Assembly (NCBI RefSeq): GCF_009866765.1
Contig: NZ_CP019431.1
Location: 2,914,001 to 2,978,000, forward strand
Direction of reading: 5' to 3'
Length of the DNA: 64,000 bases
Source: Pseudomonas sp. S35
Lineage (GTDB): Bacteria > Pseudomonadota > Gammaproteobacteria > Pseudomonadales > Pseudomonadaceae
Below are positions 52,269-60,861 of this stretch, piece after piece. The number at the start of each line of letters is the position of its first letter. Position 1 is the stretch's first letter. The position numbers and the translations under genes were made by a program. Below the pieces are notes generated by a model. It ran no database searches. It saw nothing but the letters and a program-made list of their open reading frames with translations, and was not told where the DNA came from.

Positions 52269-53222
52269 TCACTTTACGGGCGCGGGCAAGAGTACCGGGG
52301 TGAGCACCGGTCGGCCGGCGAAGTACTCCACCAGATTGTCAGCCACCCGTTGCACGGTGTCATGGGCGGCTTCCGGCGACAGGCCCGCCACATGGGAGGT
52401 GAGCACGGTATTGTTCAGGTGCTTGAGGGCGTCGGGCACCTTGGGTTCGTCATCGAATACATCCAGCGCCGCACCGCCGATACGGCGCTGTTCAAGGGCG
52501 GTGATCAGGTCGGCGGTGACCACCACGCTGCCACGGCCGATATTGACCAGGTAGCCATTGGGCCCCAGGGCATCCAGGGCGAGACGATCAATCAGGTGGC
52601 GGGTGCTCGGGCCGCCGGGTGTGGCCAGGATCAGGAAGTCCGACGAGCGCGCCAGCTCCACGGCGGTGGCGCAGTAGGTGTAGTCCACATCATCACGGGG
52701 TTGGCGGTTGTGATAGCTCACCTCCATGCCGAACCCGAGGGAGGCGCGCTTGGCGATTTCCAGGCCCACGGCGCCTAACCCCAGAATGCCTAACTGCTTG
52801 CCGCCCAGGGAGGGGCGCATGACCTTGGGCCACTCGCCGCGCCGCACGGCGGCATCGGTCTGCGGGATGCCGCGTACCAGTGAGAGCAGCAGCGCCATGG
52901 CGTGGTCCGCCACCGACGGGGCGTTCACCCCGGCGCCGTTGGTCACCACTATCGCGCGATTGCTCGCCGCTTGCAGGTCCACATGCTCGTATCCGGCGCC
53001 GATCACACAGATGATTTCCAGCAGCGGCAGCGCGGCGATTTCCTCAGCGTATAAGCCTAGCGGGCCACGGGTCAGCACGGCCTTGATCTGGCCGCCATGA
53101 GCCTTGATGGCCTGGGCGCGTTCGGTGGGGGTCGGCGCCAGAATCACATGAAAGTCGTTGCTTTCGATGATGGGCAGGTAGTCGTTGATGGTTTCAACCA
53201 GGACCAGAACAGTGGTGGTCAT
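52269..53222 (-). CDS. D-isomer-specific 2-hydroxyacid dehydrogenase
   Basis: 317 residues, NAD(P)-dependent reduction of 2-oxo acids. Nucleotide motif LGILGLGAVGLEIAKRA (near 145-161), catalytic Arg in VNIGRGSVV, Glu in DVFDDEPKVP and His in TSHVAGLSPEA. Closest in pattern to the glyoxylate/hydroxypyruvate or 2-ketogluconate reductase group. Independent of the APH/SDR pair (129-base gap). The ribosome site is AAGGAAGAG. Confidence 0.9.
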   Translation of the reverse strand: MTTTVLVLVETINDYLPIIESNDFHVILAPTPTERAQAIKAHGGQIKAVLTRGPLGLYAEEIAALPLLEIICVIGAGYEHVDLQAASNRAIVVTNGAGVNAPSVADHAMALLLSLVRGIPQTDAAVRRGEWPKVMRPSLGGKQLGILGLGAVGLEIAKRASLGFGMEVSYHNRQPRDDVDYTYCATAVELARSSDFLILATPGGPSTRHLIDRLALDALGPNGYLVNIGRGSVVVTADLITALEQRRIGGAALDVFDDEPKVPDALKHLNNTVLTSHVAGLSPEAAHDTVQRVADNLVEYFAGRPVLTPVLLPAPVK

Positions 53223-53633
53223 CGGACGGCTCTTCCTTGTGGGTTGGAGGGCCTCAGTATGCGGGATTTGTAGGCTGGATCGTTTTGTGGGTGTGGAAAA
53301 AATTCAAGCGTTGTCAGGGCGCCTCTGAATTTATGGTCTTGCGTGGCGGTGTGGAATCGGAGCGATAGGGCTGGATGCCAAATGTCGACTTCATGCAATA
53401 AACAAAGTTGATTGGTTAAGTGTGTTGTATCAGATAATTCCTACTTAAATTTCCTATATTAAACGCAATTAAATCACTTCTAGCTATTTTTCTGAGTAAT
53501 TGTTTCAAGGTGTGCGTGGGTATTGAGAGCATTTTTCGTTAGGCCTATATTTCGTTCGCTCATCTTGTAAGTATCCGAGCGGAGCGAAACAACCCTGTAG
53601 AAAACACTTAACTAAACGAAACAGGATTTCCCC
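53223..53633. other. 411-base AT-rich intergenic region
   Basis: No gene seen. The stretch from about 53390 to 53600 is clearly more AT-rich than the rest of the window. It must carry the promoter for the gene at 53634; TTGATT (53408) and GATAAT (53433) are a possible but badly spaced pair (19 bases). Possible site of a horgan-specific regulator or of foreign origin; nothing is decisive. Confidence 0.5.
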
Positions 53634-54134
53634 ATGAAAAAACGCCCTGTTATTTTTGCAAGTGTATTACTTGCTGGACTGCTGACCTCGCTTGGCAGTC
53701 ATGCACGCGCGATAGACGCCCAGTCCGATATTCGCGCATTCGCTTCGTCACCTCAGTGGCTGACTACCCGTGTTTATATAGAGGGCGCACCGGACGTCGA
53801 CGTCAAGGACAAGTACCCTGGCGTGGTCGGTATTTCGATGTGGGACCCTGAGCGCAATCGTTATGAGTTTTTCTATACCGATACCGGGCTGTCGAAATAT
53901 GAGCAAGGCGGTGGCGGCTATTTCCTGGTAACCGGCGACAAGACAACCCATATCCTCGTGCCCGACAAGGGTCCCGCCCGAACAGTGGTGCGCCGGTTGG
54001 AAGTGCTCAATAACAAAGAGTTCACTTACTCGCGGGAAGTGCCACGCGACATGATTGAAAATAATGCGCCCGTGCGTATTTATGTAGTTCATGCGCCCTA
54101 TAACGGGAACATTAAGACCTCTGCGTCTCATTAG
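53634..54134 (+). CDS. Exported protein, DUF4822-like
   Basis: 166 residues, AGGA seven bases before the ATG. Signal peptide (MKKRPVIFASVLLAGLLTSL, cleavage near SHARA at 26). The mature domain has WLTTRVYIEGAPDVDVKDKY, GYFLVTGDKTTHILV, RRLEVLNNKEFTYSR and VRIYVVHAPY. It resembles the DUF4822 pattern (late FTYxR and a final V-x-H-x-PY), known from putative lipoproteins; there is no lipobox here. Function unknown. Preceded by a long AT-rich leader and followed by another small exported protein gene 104 bases on. Confidence 0.7.
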   Translation: MKKRPVIFASVLLAGLLTSLGSHARAIDAQSDIRAFASSPQWLTTRVYIEGAPDVDVKDKYPGVVGISMWDPERNRYEFFYTDTGLSKYEQGGGGYFLVTGDKTTHILVPDKGPARTVVRRLEVLNNKEFTYSREVPRDMIENNAPVRIYVVHAPYNGNIKTSASH

Positions 54135-54238
54135 ATACACTGGGTAACTATCCCGGCTTTGATGTCGTTACGCTCGTGTGTGTAATAAAACACATAGACA
54201 AAATTTCGCGACATTTAAAATAAAAAAGGTGTTTACCT

Positions 54239-54670
54239 ATGCGAGTCAGACTTAAGTCTCTATTTCTCTCCAGTGCATTGATCTGCGTACTTGTTTCCCC
54301 TGGGGTCCATGCACAGGCCAACCCCCCCGAAACCGCCAACATGCCTGTTGCCACCGCTGACAATGCCGTCATGCTCACTGTCTTTCTCAAACATGATCAA
54401 TCTCGCCCGTTGAGCGAATTGAGAGCTCAGTTGGACAAGCAGGAGTTCTATAAAGTGTTTCCGCCTGCGGGGGTCGAGGTGGTCAGTTGGAACATCACAA
54501 TGGGTATCGGCCAGGTCGTGGTGCTGCGCTTTCCCGCATCACGCTTGTCGGCGGTGAATCTTGCCTTGGAAAACACCGCGTGGGGTGCCTATCGGACAGA
54601 GTTCTTTGCAACTTATGATTTTCGAGAAATAGCCCAGGCTCAGCAGGATAAGGCCCGGCAAACCCGCTGA
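54239..54670 (+). CDS. Small exported protein of unknown function (143 aa)
   Basis: Signal peptide (about 1-26, ending SPGVHAQA), AAGGTG ribosome site. The mature part (VMLTVFLKHDQSRPLSELRAQL, then FPPAGVEVVSWNITMGIGQV, then LRFPASRLSAVNLALE) has the alternating beta-alpha pattern of a small ferredoxin-like or dimeric alpha/beta barrel fold; this is inference. No catalytic motif. Same strand as the DUF4822-like gene, perhaps one transcript; a strong hairpin lies downstream. Confidence 0.7.
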   Translation: MRVRLKSLFLSSALICVLVSPGVHAQANPPETANMPVATADNAVMLTVFLKHDQSRPLSELRAQLDKQEFYKVFPPAGVEVVSWNITMGIGQVVVLRFPASRLSAVNLALENTAWGAYRTEFFATYDFREIAQAQQDKARQTR

Positions 54671-54751
54671 CGCCGCAGGGCGCGTCCTGCAGAGGTGGCC
54701 TAGGTGCTTGCCTCTGTCGTGTGTAGGAACCGCGATCCAGGAGCGGGGCAA

Positions 54752-54783
54752 GGGCGATGGATCTGTGTGTAGATCCATCGCCC
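54752..54783. terminator. Strong hairpin between convergent genes
   Basis: 13-bp perfect stem (GGGCGATGGATCT and complement) with a six-base GTGTGT loop. It lies 81 bases after the 143-aa gene and 17 bases from the end of the opposing 64-aa gene; it could serve both. Confidence 0.65.
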
Positions 54784-54800
54784 TGGTTAATCGCCTATCT

Positions 54801-54995
54801 TCAGCCTATTCGAGGCATCGGGATCATGGTGTTGTGCGATTTGGGCGCGGCGGCGTATTCAACGCCGTTGAAGGGGAAGCTGGGCGGTTGCTGTGGCTTG
54901 GGCTTGTCTTGTGGTGCGATTTGATCGGCAATATGTATCGCCACACTGTCGATCAAGTGGCCGACGTTGGACAGGTTGAGGTTTGATACCGTCAT
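54801..54995 (-). CDS. Small protein of unknown function (64 aa)
   Basis: The start at 54995 (MTVSNLNLSNVGHLIDSVAI) has GGAG eight bases upstream. N-terminal amphipathic helix, then a Pro/Lys-rich linker (PQDKPKPQQPPSFPF) and a C-terminal PMPRIG. No signal peptide. Unknown; similar short proteins occur near secretion or killing genes, but nothing here shows that. Confidence 0.5.
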   Translation of the reverse strand: MTVSNLNLSNVGHLIDSVAIHIADQIAPQDKPKPQQPPSFPFNGVEYAAAPKSHNTMIPMPRIG

Positions 54996-55233
54996 GGTTG
55001 AATCTCCAAGTTTCGTGATAAAGCTGTCTATGAGTGGACCTGGGGGCGCTGACGTTCCTGATTCAAACAAATTGTCGTTAACCGGATCAGGCGGCTGCGC
55101 GACAACCGTTCCTCAGCTAAGTCTTTGCTTATTCACGAGAATCCCGGACAATCCGGCCCCTTCTATAGTCGGGGCGCTGCCTGTCAGGTTTTTCTGACTC
55201 GTCCCGGCCGTGTAAATGCGGAGATCCGACCGG

Positions 55234-56511
55234 ATGAATGATCAGGCCAATAGCGTCGACGAACGCTATGCAACGACACCTGCAACCCTCACAAGCTGGA
55301 GCCGCCAGGACACCACCTGGATGCTCGGCCTGTTTGGCACCGCCATTGGCGCCGGCACCTTGTTTCTGCCGATCAATGCAGGCCTCGGGGGGTTCTGGCC
55401 GCTGCTGATCCTGGCGGTGCTGGCGTTCCCGATGACCTTCTTTGCCCACCGTGGCCTGACCCGTTTCGTACTGTCCGGCCGTGAAGGCTCCGACATTACC
55501 GACGTGGTCGAAGAGCACTTTGGCATCAAGGCCGGTGCGCTGATCACCTTGCTGTACTTCTTCGCCATCTTCCCGATCCTGTTGATCTACAGCGTGGCGT
55601 TGACCAACACGGTCAGCAGTTTCATGGAGCACCAACTGCACATCCTGCCGCCGCCACGGGCGATCCTGTCGTTTGTGCTGATTCTCGGCCTGCTGGCTGT
55701 GGTGCGTTGTGGTGAGCAAGTGATCGTCAAGGCCATGAGCCTGATGGTGTACCCGTTTATCGTCGCACTGCTGTTCCTCGCCGTGTACCTGATCCCGCAT
55801 TGGAACGGCGGCATCCTCAGCACCGCCAGCGTGGTCCCGGCACCGTCGGCGCTGCTCAACACCTTGTGGCTGGCGATTCCGGTGATGGTGTTCTCGTTCA
55901 ACCACTCGCCGATCATCTCCGCCTTTGCGGTTGACCAGAAGCGCCAGTACGGCGCCCACGCCGATGAGCGCAGTTCGCAGATCCTGTCCCGTGCGCACTT
56001 GTTGATGGTGGTGATGGTGCTGTTCTTCGTGTTCAGCTGTGTGCTGACCCTGTCGCCGGCACAGTTGGCGCAAGCGAAGGCGCAGAACCTGTCGATCCTG
56101 TCGTACCTGGCCAACCACTTCAACAACCCGACCATCGCGTTTGCCGCGCCGTTGATCGCGTTCGTGGCGATTGCCAAGTCGTTCCTCGGCCATTACATCG
56201 GCGCGAGCGAAGGCCTCAAGGGGTTAGTGCTCAAAAGTGGTCGTCGCCCAGCTGCCAAGACCCTGGACCGCATGACTGCCGCGTTCATGCTGGTGGTGTG
56301 CTGGATCGTTGCCACGCTGAACCCGAGCATCCTCGGCATGATCGAGACCCTGGGCGGGCCGATCATTGCGTCGATCCTGTTCCTGATGCCGATGTATGCG
56401 ATCCGCAAAGTGCCGGCCATGGCCAAGTACCGGGGGCAGGCGTCGAATGTGTTTGTGACGGCAGTCGGGTTGGTAGCGATTACGGCGTTGGTGTATTCGT
56501 TTATCGCTTAA
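55234..56511 (+). CDS. HAAAP-family amino acid permease (SdaC/serine-type)
   Basis: 425 residues, about 11 membrane helices, proton- or sodium-coupled amino-acid uptake. The family's first-helix motif GLFGTAIGAGTLFLPINAGL is near residues 36-55, and the conserved VMVFSFNHSPIISAF near 219-233 is characteristic of SdaC/TdcC/YhaO transporters for serine/threonine. The start at 55234 (MNDQANSV) follows GGAG by 11 bases; ATG 55216 is an alternative. Convergent with a MocR gene downstream. The substrate is inferred. Confidence 0.88.
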   Translation: MNDQANSVDERYATTPATLTSWSRQDTTWMLGLFGTAIGAGTLFLPINAGLGGFWPLLILAVLAFPMTFFAHRGLTRFVLSGREGSDITDVVEEHFGIKAGALITLLYFFAIFPILLIYSVALTNTVSSFMEHQLHILPPPRAILSFVLILGLLAVVRCGEQVIVKAMSLMVYPFIVALLFLAVYLIPHWNGGILSTASVVPAPSALLNTLWLAIPVMVFSFNHSPIISAFAVDQKRQYGAHADERSSQILSRAHLLMVVMVLFFVFSCVLTLSPAQLAQAKAQNLSILSYLANHFNNPTIAFAAPLIAFVAIAKSFLGHYIGASEGLKGLVLKSGRRPAAKTLDRMTAAFMLVVCWIVATLNPSILGMIETLGGPIIASILFLMPMYAIRKVPAMAKYRGQASNVFVTAVGLVAITALVYSFIA

Positions 56512-56529
56512 GGCTTGATGCGGTAAAAA

Positions 56530-56576
56530 TGTGGGAGGAGGCTTGCCCTGACGGCGTCAGAAAGGGCAGCCCCACC
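56530..56576. repeat. REP-like sequence
   Basis: TGTGGGAGGAGGCTTGCCC at 56530 with a partly complementary second arm (GGGCAGCCCCACCC), between the convergent permease and MocR genes. Confidence 0.55.
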
Positions 56577-56578
56577 CT

Positions 56579-57988
56579 TTAAAACGAACGCACAATCCGC
56601 CCTAACGTCTCCATCGCCTTCTCCGACGCCTCGGTCCACGGGCTGCCATAGTTCAGACGAATGCAATTGCGAAAGCGCTGGGTCGCCGAGAAGATCGGCC
56701 CCGGCGCAATGCTGATGCCTTGGGCCAATGCCATCTGGAACAACTTCAATGAATCGGTCTGTTCCGGCAATTCCAACCACAGGAAATACCCACCGGCCGG
56801 CTGGCTGACGCGGGTCTGCGTCGGGAAATAACGGGCAATGGCGGCGAGCATGGCACTTTGCTGTTCTTCCAGGGCATAGCGCAATTTGCGCAGGTGCCGG
56901 TCGTAGCCACCATGTTGCAGGTAATCGGCAATCGCCGCCTGGGCCGGCATCGACGGGCACAGTGAGGTCATCAGCTTCAGGCGTTCGACTTTTTGCGCAT
57001 AGCGTCCGGCGGCCACCCAGCCCACGCGATAACCGGGTGCCAGGCTCTTGGCGAAGGAACCGCAGTGCATCACCAGGCCTTCGGTGTCGAAGGCCTTGGC
57101 CGGTTTGGGTGCCTGTTGCCCGTAATACAACTCGGCGTATACGTCGTCTTCGATCAGCGGCACCTGATGGCTGCGCAGCAGTTCCACAAGCGCCTGTTTC
57201 TTGGCTTCCGGCAATGTGGCACCGATGGGGTTCTGGAAACTGGTCATGGTCCAGCAGGCCTTGATCGGATAGCGCTCCAGGGCTTGGGCCAGGGCGCCGA
57301 GGTCGATGCCGTCGCGCGGGTGCACGGGAATCTCCACTGCCTTGAGCTTCAGGCGCTCCAGCACTTGCAGGCAGGCGTAGAAGGCCGGGGATTCGATGGC
57401 CACCAGGTCGCCCGGCTCAGTCACCGCTTGCAGGCACAGGTTCAGCGCTTCCAGGGCGCCGTTGGTGATCAGCAGTTCTTCCATCGGCAGCATTAGCCCG
57501 CCGACCATGTAACGCAGGGCGATTTGCCGACGCAATTGCGGGTTGCCCGGCGACATGTCGGTGACCACCAGGCGCGGGTCCATTTCACGGCTGGCGCTGG
57601 CCAGGGAGCGGGCCAGGCGCGGGAGCGGGAACAGCATCGGGCTGGGAAACGCCGAGCCGAAGGGCACGGTGTTGGGGTCTTTGATCGAGTCGAGCACCGA
57701 AAACACCAGCTCGCTGACATCCACCTCGGTGGACTCGTGCACCTGCTCGCTCACCACCGGCTCGGAAAACGGGCTTGGCGCATGGGTGTTGACGAAGTAG
57801 CCGGAACGCGGCCGCGCACGGATCAGGCCGCGGCGCTCCAGCAGGTAGTAGGCCTGGAACACCGTGGACGGGCTGACGCCGTAGGTCTGGCTGGCATAGC
57901 GCACTGACGGCACGCGCTGGCCGGGCCCCAGGACGCCGGAGCGGATCAGTTCGGCAATGTCTTCGGCGAATTTTTCGTAGCGTTTCAT
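56579..57988 (-). CDS. MocR-family regulator, second copy
   Basis: 469 residues: winged helix (GQRVPSVRYASQTYGVSPSTVFQAYYLLE, about 26-54) and an aminotransferase-like domain with PLP lysine in HCGSFAKSLAPGYRVGW, DDVYAELYYG, and the C-terminal arginine region RNCIRLNYGSPW. The start at 57988 (MKRYEKFA) follows AAGG; the frame extends to 58003 without support. It lies 69 bases downstream of ccoG on the same strand. The neighbouring convergent amino-acid permease is a possible target. Confidence 0.9.
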   Translation of the reverse strand: MKRYEKFAEDIAELIRSGVLGPGQRVPSVRYASQTYGVSPSTVFQAYYLLERRGLIRARPRSGYFVNTHAPSPFSEPVVSEQVHESTEVDVSELVFSVLDSIKDPNTVPFGSAFPSPMLFPLPRLARSLASASREMDPRLVVTDMSPGNPQLRRQIALRYMVGGLMLPMEELLITNGALEALNLCLQAVTEPGDLVAIESPAFYACLQVLERLKLKAVEIPVHPRDGIDLGALAQALERYPIKACWTMTSFQNPIGATLPEAKKQALVELLRSHQVPLIEDDVYAELYYGQQAPKPAKAFDTEGLVMHCGSFAKSLAPGYRVGWVAAGRYAQKVERLKLMTSLCPSMPAQAAIADYLQHGGYDRHLRKLRYALEEQQSAMLAAIARYFPTQTRVSQPAGGYFLWLELPEQTDSLKLFQMALAQGISIAPGPIFSATQRFRNCIRLNYGSPWTEASEKAMETLGRIVRSF

Positions 57989-58057
57989 AGCGGCCTTGAG
58001 CAATGTTTTCAGTTTGCATGCGAATCAAAGTGTGGGAGGGGCGGGTTCACATGGATT

Positions 58058-59467
58058 TCAACGGTTGAGCGGCGCCACAAAGCGGCTATCGGCCGCGCTG
58101 TAGATCCACGGCTCATCCACATCCATTACCTTGAAGCGCAACGTCTGCGAACTGCTCGCCGGTTTATCCGCCAGCAACGCCACCGACACGGGTACATCAA
58201 TGATTTCACCCGGCGCCAGGCTGACCAGGGTCTTGCCTTGCAATTGGAAACCGTCGGCATCCACCAGTTCTACCCGATAATCCTGGCGCTGTTGGGTCTT
58301 GTTGATGACCTTGAGGCTGTAGATGTTTTCGATCTGGCCCTGGGCGTTTTCGCGGAACATGCCACGGTCCTTGGTCACGTCCAACGACACCATTGGCCGT
58401 TCCACCAGCGCCACCACCAGCGCGGCAATCATCACCAGCAGCACCGCACTGTAGCCGATCAGGCGGGGCCGTAGCAGATGGGTCTTGCCGCCTTGCAGTT
58501 GATGTTCGCTGGTGTAGCTCACCAGGCCACGGGCGTAGCCCATCTTGTCCATGATCGAATCACAGGCGTCGATGCAGGCGGCGCAGCCGATGCATTCCAT
58601 TTGCAGACCGTCGCGGATATCGATGCCAGTGGGGCAGACCTGCACGCACAGTTGGCAGTCGATGCAATCGCCCAGGCCGACGTCGGCGGGTTTGGCTTCG
58701 CGTTTGCGCGGGCCTCGATGCTCGCCACGGGCCGCGTCGTAAGAGATGGTCAGCGTGTCTTTATCGAACATCACGCTCTGGAACCGCGCATATGGGCACA
58801 TGTGCATGCACACCGCTTCACGCAGCCAGCCGGCGTTGATATAGGTAGCAGCAGTGAAAAACAGCACCCAGAACAGGCTCACACCGCCCATTTGCCAGGT
58901 CAGCAGTTCCTCGGCCAACGGGCGGATGGGTGTGAAGTAGCCGACAAAGGTGAGCCCGGTCAGCACGCTGATGCCCAGCCACAACGTGTGTTTGGCCGAA
59001 CGCCGTGCCAGTTTGTTCAAGCTCCACGGCGCTGCTTGCAGCTTGATGCGTTGGTTGCGCTCGCCCTCGGTGACTTTTTCGCACCACATGAACAGCCAGG
59101 TGAACGAGCTCTGCGGGCAGGTGTAGCCGCACCAGACGCGGCCGGCGAACACGGTGATCGCAAACAGGCCGAAGGCGCAGATGATCAGCAGCGCCGACAA
59201 CAGGATGAAATCCTGGGGCCAGAAGGTCGCGCCGAAAATATGAAATTTGCTTTCGGCCAGGTCCCACAGCACGGCTTGGCGTGCGCCCCAGTTCAGCCAC
59301 ACGGTGCCGAAAAACGCCAGGAACAGAAAACCAGCACCGGCCACGCGCAAGCTGCGGAACAGGCCGGTGAAACTGCGGGTATGGATCAGGGTATCGCTGG
59401 ACTTGGCCTTCACCGTCTTTGGGTGCATAGGCTCAAAGGTTTCCACGGTTGGGATTCGTTCGCTCAT
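58058..59467 (-). CDS. ccoG: CcoG (FixG/RdxA), cbb3 oxidase assembly ferredoxin-like protein
   Basis: 469 residues. Membrane protein involved in copper delivery to cbb3-type cytochrome oxidase. About five membrane helices; RVWCGYTCPQSSFTW (near 96-110) and MCPYARFQ; two [4Fe-4S] clusters, CIDCQLCVQVCPTG and CIGCAACIDAC; and a C-terminal immunoglobulin-like FixG domain. The start at 59467 (MSERIPTV) is the family's N-terminus, with in-frame ATGs at 59473 and 59491. ccoH, ccoI, ccoS and the oxidase genes are not adjacent, so this is an isolated copy. Confidence 0.93.
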   Translation of the reverse strand: MSERIPTVETFEPMHPKTVKAKSSDTLIHTRSFTGLFRSLRVAGAGFLFLAFFGTVWLNWGARQAVLWDLAESKFHIFGATFWPQDFILLSALLIICAFGLFAITVFAGRVWCGYTCPQSSFTWLFMWCEKVTEGERNQRIKLQAAPWSLNKLARRSAKHTLWLGISVLTGLTFVGYFTPIRPLAEELLTWQMGGVSLFWVLFFTAATYINAGWLREAVCMHMCPYARFQSVMFDKDTLTISYDAARGEHRGPRKREAKPADVGLGDCIDCQLCVQVCPTGIDIRDGLQMECIGCAACIDACDSIMDKMGYARGLVSYTSEHQLQGGKTHLLRPRLIGYSAVLLVMIAALVVALVERPMVSLDVTKDRGMFRENAQGQIENIYSLKVINKTQQRQDYRVELVDADGFQLQGKTLVSLAPGEIIDVPVSVALLADKPASSSQTLRFKVMDVDEPWIYSAADSRFVAPLNR

Positions 59468-59594
59468 GGTCATTCGCTCATCAGCCTCCATCAGGCGAAT
59501 GAACTATGGGCCGGCGACTGTGTGCATAACAGACTCAGCTAAAGCGATAAAAAGCGGATCAGATACGCTGTGAGGCGGGCACTGCGACAATCTG

Positions 59595-59621
59595 CTGCAC
59601 CCCGGCGCGCCTGGGGTGCAG
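59595..59621. terminator. Hairpin between ccoG and the 79-aa gene
   Basis: Stem CTGCACCCC/GGGGTGCAG with an inner GGCGCGCC palindrome. Likely ends the 79-aa gene transcript (30 bases after its stop), although no T-run follows. Confidence 0.45.
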
Positions 59622-59637
59622 GGTTATTTCAGCGGTA

Positions 59638-59651
59638 ATGATACAGATCAA
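59638..59651 (-). promoter_or_regulatory. Possible Anr/Fnr box upstream of ccoG
   Basis: Minus strand TTGATCTGTATCAT matches TTGAT-N4-ATCAA in 9 of 10 positions. It lies about 170 bases upstream of the ccoG start, touching the stop codon of the 79-aa gene. No convincing -10 is at the expected distance. Confidence 0.35.
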
Positions 59652-59891
59652 TCAAATCAGCGAACCAGGCTCGGTGGCCTTCACGTGGTTGCGCCCGTCT
59701 GTCGCCCCTTCAACCGTCAGGGCATCCGCCTCGGCCTCGGTGATGTAGATGCGTTGGCCGGCCAGTTCCACGTAAGACATGGACTTGTCATCGTCCGTCA
59801 AAATGCTCACCCGTGTGGCGGGCACGCTCTGTTCCTGGCCATTGTCATCGAGCGTGAAATAGCACAGGTGGTTTTCAATACGTACGCTCAT
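59652..59891 (-). CDS. Small conserved hypothetical protein (79 aa)
   Basis: The start at 59891 (MSVRIENHLCYF) is fixed by AAGGAG six bases upstream. A compact beta-rich sequence (CYFTLDDNGQEQSVPATRVSI, then SMSYVELAGQRIYITEAEAD) with no signal peptide or membrane segment. I recognise it as a common Pseudomonas small protein without a known function. Divergent from the MgtC-type gene. Confidence 0.75.
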   Translation of the reverse strand: MSVRIENHLCYFTLDDNGQEQSVPATRVSILTDDDKSMSYVELAGQRIYITEAEADALTVEGATDGRNHVKATEPGSLI

Positions 59892-60011
59892 GCTGAACTC
59901 CTTTCTCATCGGCTATGAACGTTAGGGGGTAGCCTCGGGCCGTGGTTCAAGGCAACTGACTGGCGGTAGACGCTGTCCATGATTTATCCGCCTCTTAAAA
60001 GGACCGGTTCC

Positions 60012-60503
60012 ATGAACGCTTGGTGGCATGAAGTGTGGCAAACCCTGCAGGCTGAGTTCGCTGATATCGGCGATGCCAAACAACTGACCCAGATCACCGT
60101 GCGCCTGCTGATTGCCGCCGTGTTGGGCGGCATTCTCGGTTTTGAGCGCGAGAGCAAAGGCAAGGCCGCCGGGGTGCGCACCCATATGCTCGTGGCGTTG
60201 GGCGCCGCGCTGTTTGTGATGGTGCCGCAGATGTCCGGTAGTCAGGCGGACGCCATGAGCCGGGTGGTGCAGGGCGTGATCGCGGGGATCGGCTTTCTCG
60301 GCGCCGGCACTATCATCAAAGGCAAGGATGATGAAGAGGGGCACGTCAAAGGCCTGACCACCGCCGCAGGCCTGTGGATGACCGCTGCGATTGGGGTCTC
60401 GACCGGGCTGGGCCGGGAATCGACAGCGGTGCTCAGTACGTTGCTGGCGCTGGCGGTGTTCAGCGTGATGCCGAAAATCGTCAAGCGTTTCGAGAAGGGC
60501 TGA
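60012..60503 (+). CDS. MgtC/SapB/YhiD-family membrane protein
   Basis: 163 residues with about four membrane helices. Family motifs LLIAAVLGGILGFERE, GVIAGIGFLGAGTIIKG and GLTTAAGLWMTAAIG. It lacks the C-terminal soluble domain of virulence-type MgtC, so it is closer to YhiD. MgtC proteins regulate ATP synthase or Mg2+ homeostasis; the role of short forms is unclear. The start at 60012 (MNAWWHE) follows AAAGGA by eight bases; the frame is open from 59979. Its last 23 bases overlap the end of the convergent small proline-rich gene. Confidence 0.86.
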   Translation: MNAWWHEVWQTLQAEFADIGDAKQLTQITVRLLIAAVLGGILGFERESKGKAAGVRTHMLVALGAALFVMVPQMSGSQADAMSRVVQGVIAGIGFLGAGTIIKGKDDEEGHVKGLTTAAGLWMTAAIGVSTGLGRESTAVLSTLLALAVFSVMPKIVKRFEKG

Positions 60504-60657
60504 CGATCACCGGCGGCATGGTCGTCGGCGGCTCCTCCACTGCTGGTGGCTCGTTTTCGGGAGGGTCTTGCTCGGGGACCGGTTCCGGGTCGGTGGGCGG
60601 CAGGGTCGGGTTGTCGATATTAGGATCAGGGGTTTCAGCCGGGATCGGGATATTCAT
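60481..60657 (-). CDS. Small proline-rich acidic protein (58 aa)
   Basis: The start at 60657 (MNIPIPAETPDP) has a near-ideal Shine-Dalgarno AAAGGAGG eight bases upstream. The translation is almost wholly Pro/Glu/Asp/Thr (PTLPPTDPEPVPEQDPPENE), so it is probably disordered. No signal peptide. The 3' end runs 23 bases into the convergent MgtC-type gene. Function unknown. Confidence 0.6.
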   Translation of the reverse strand: MNIPIPAETPDPNIDNPTLPPTDPEPVPEQDPPENEPPAVEEPPTTMPPVIVSPSRNA

Positions 60658-60861
60658 CGGTGTGGCCTCCTTTGTGCTTTGCTCTACCGGTGGACAACCG
60701 CCTGTGGGATTTGATTCCCCGCTCAATGGCGGTACATCCACCTGAACTTTTGACCAAGGCCCAGGCTCGGACCTATTACGGCCCCGCTCAGGGAGAGCGC
60801 TGCCGTCTCAGAATTCGGATCAAGCAAAGAGCGTCCACAGGGCGTAAGGGGAAGATGCTCG

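Noticed and set aside
58032..58052. Degenerate REP-like TGTGGGAGGGGCGGGTTCACA in the MocR-ccoG gap
   Set aside because: Only one arm is well conserved; too weak to list as a repeat.
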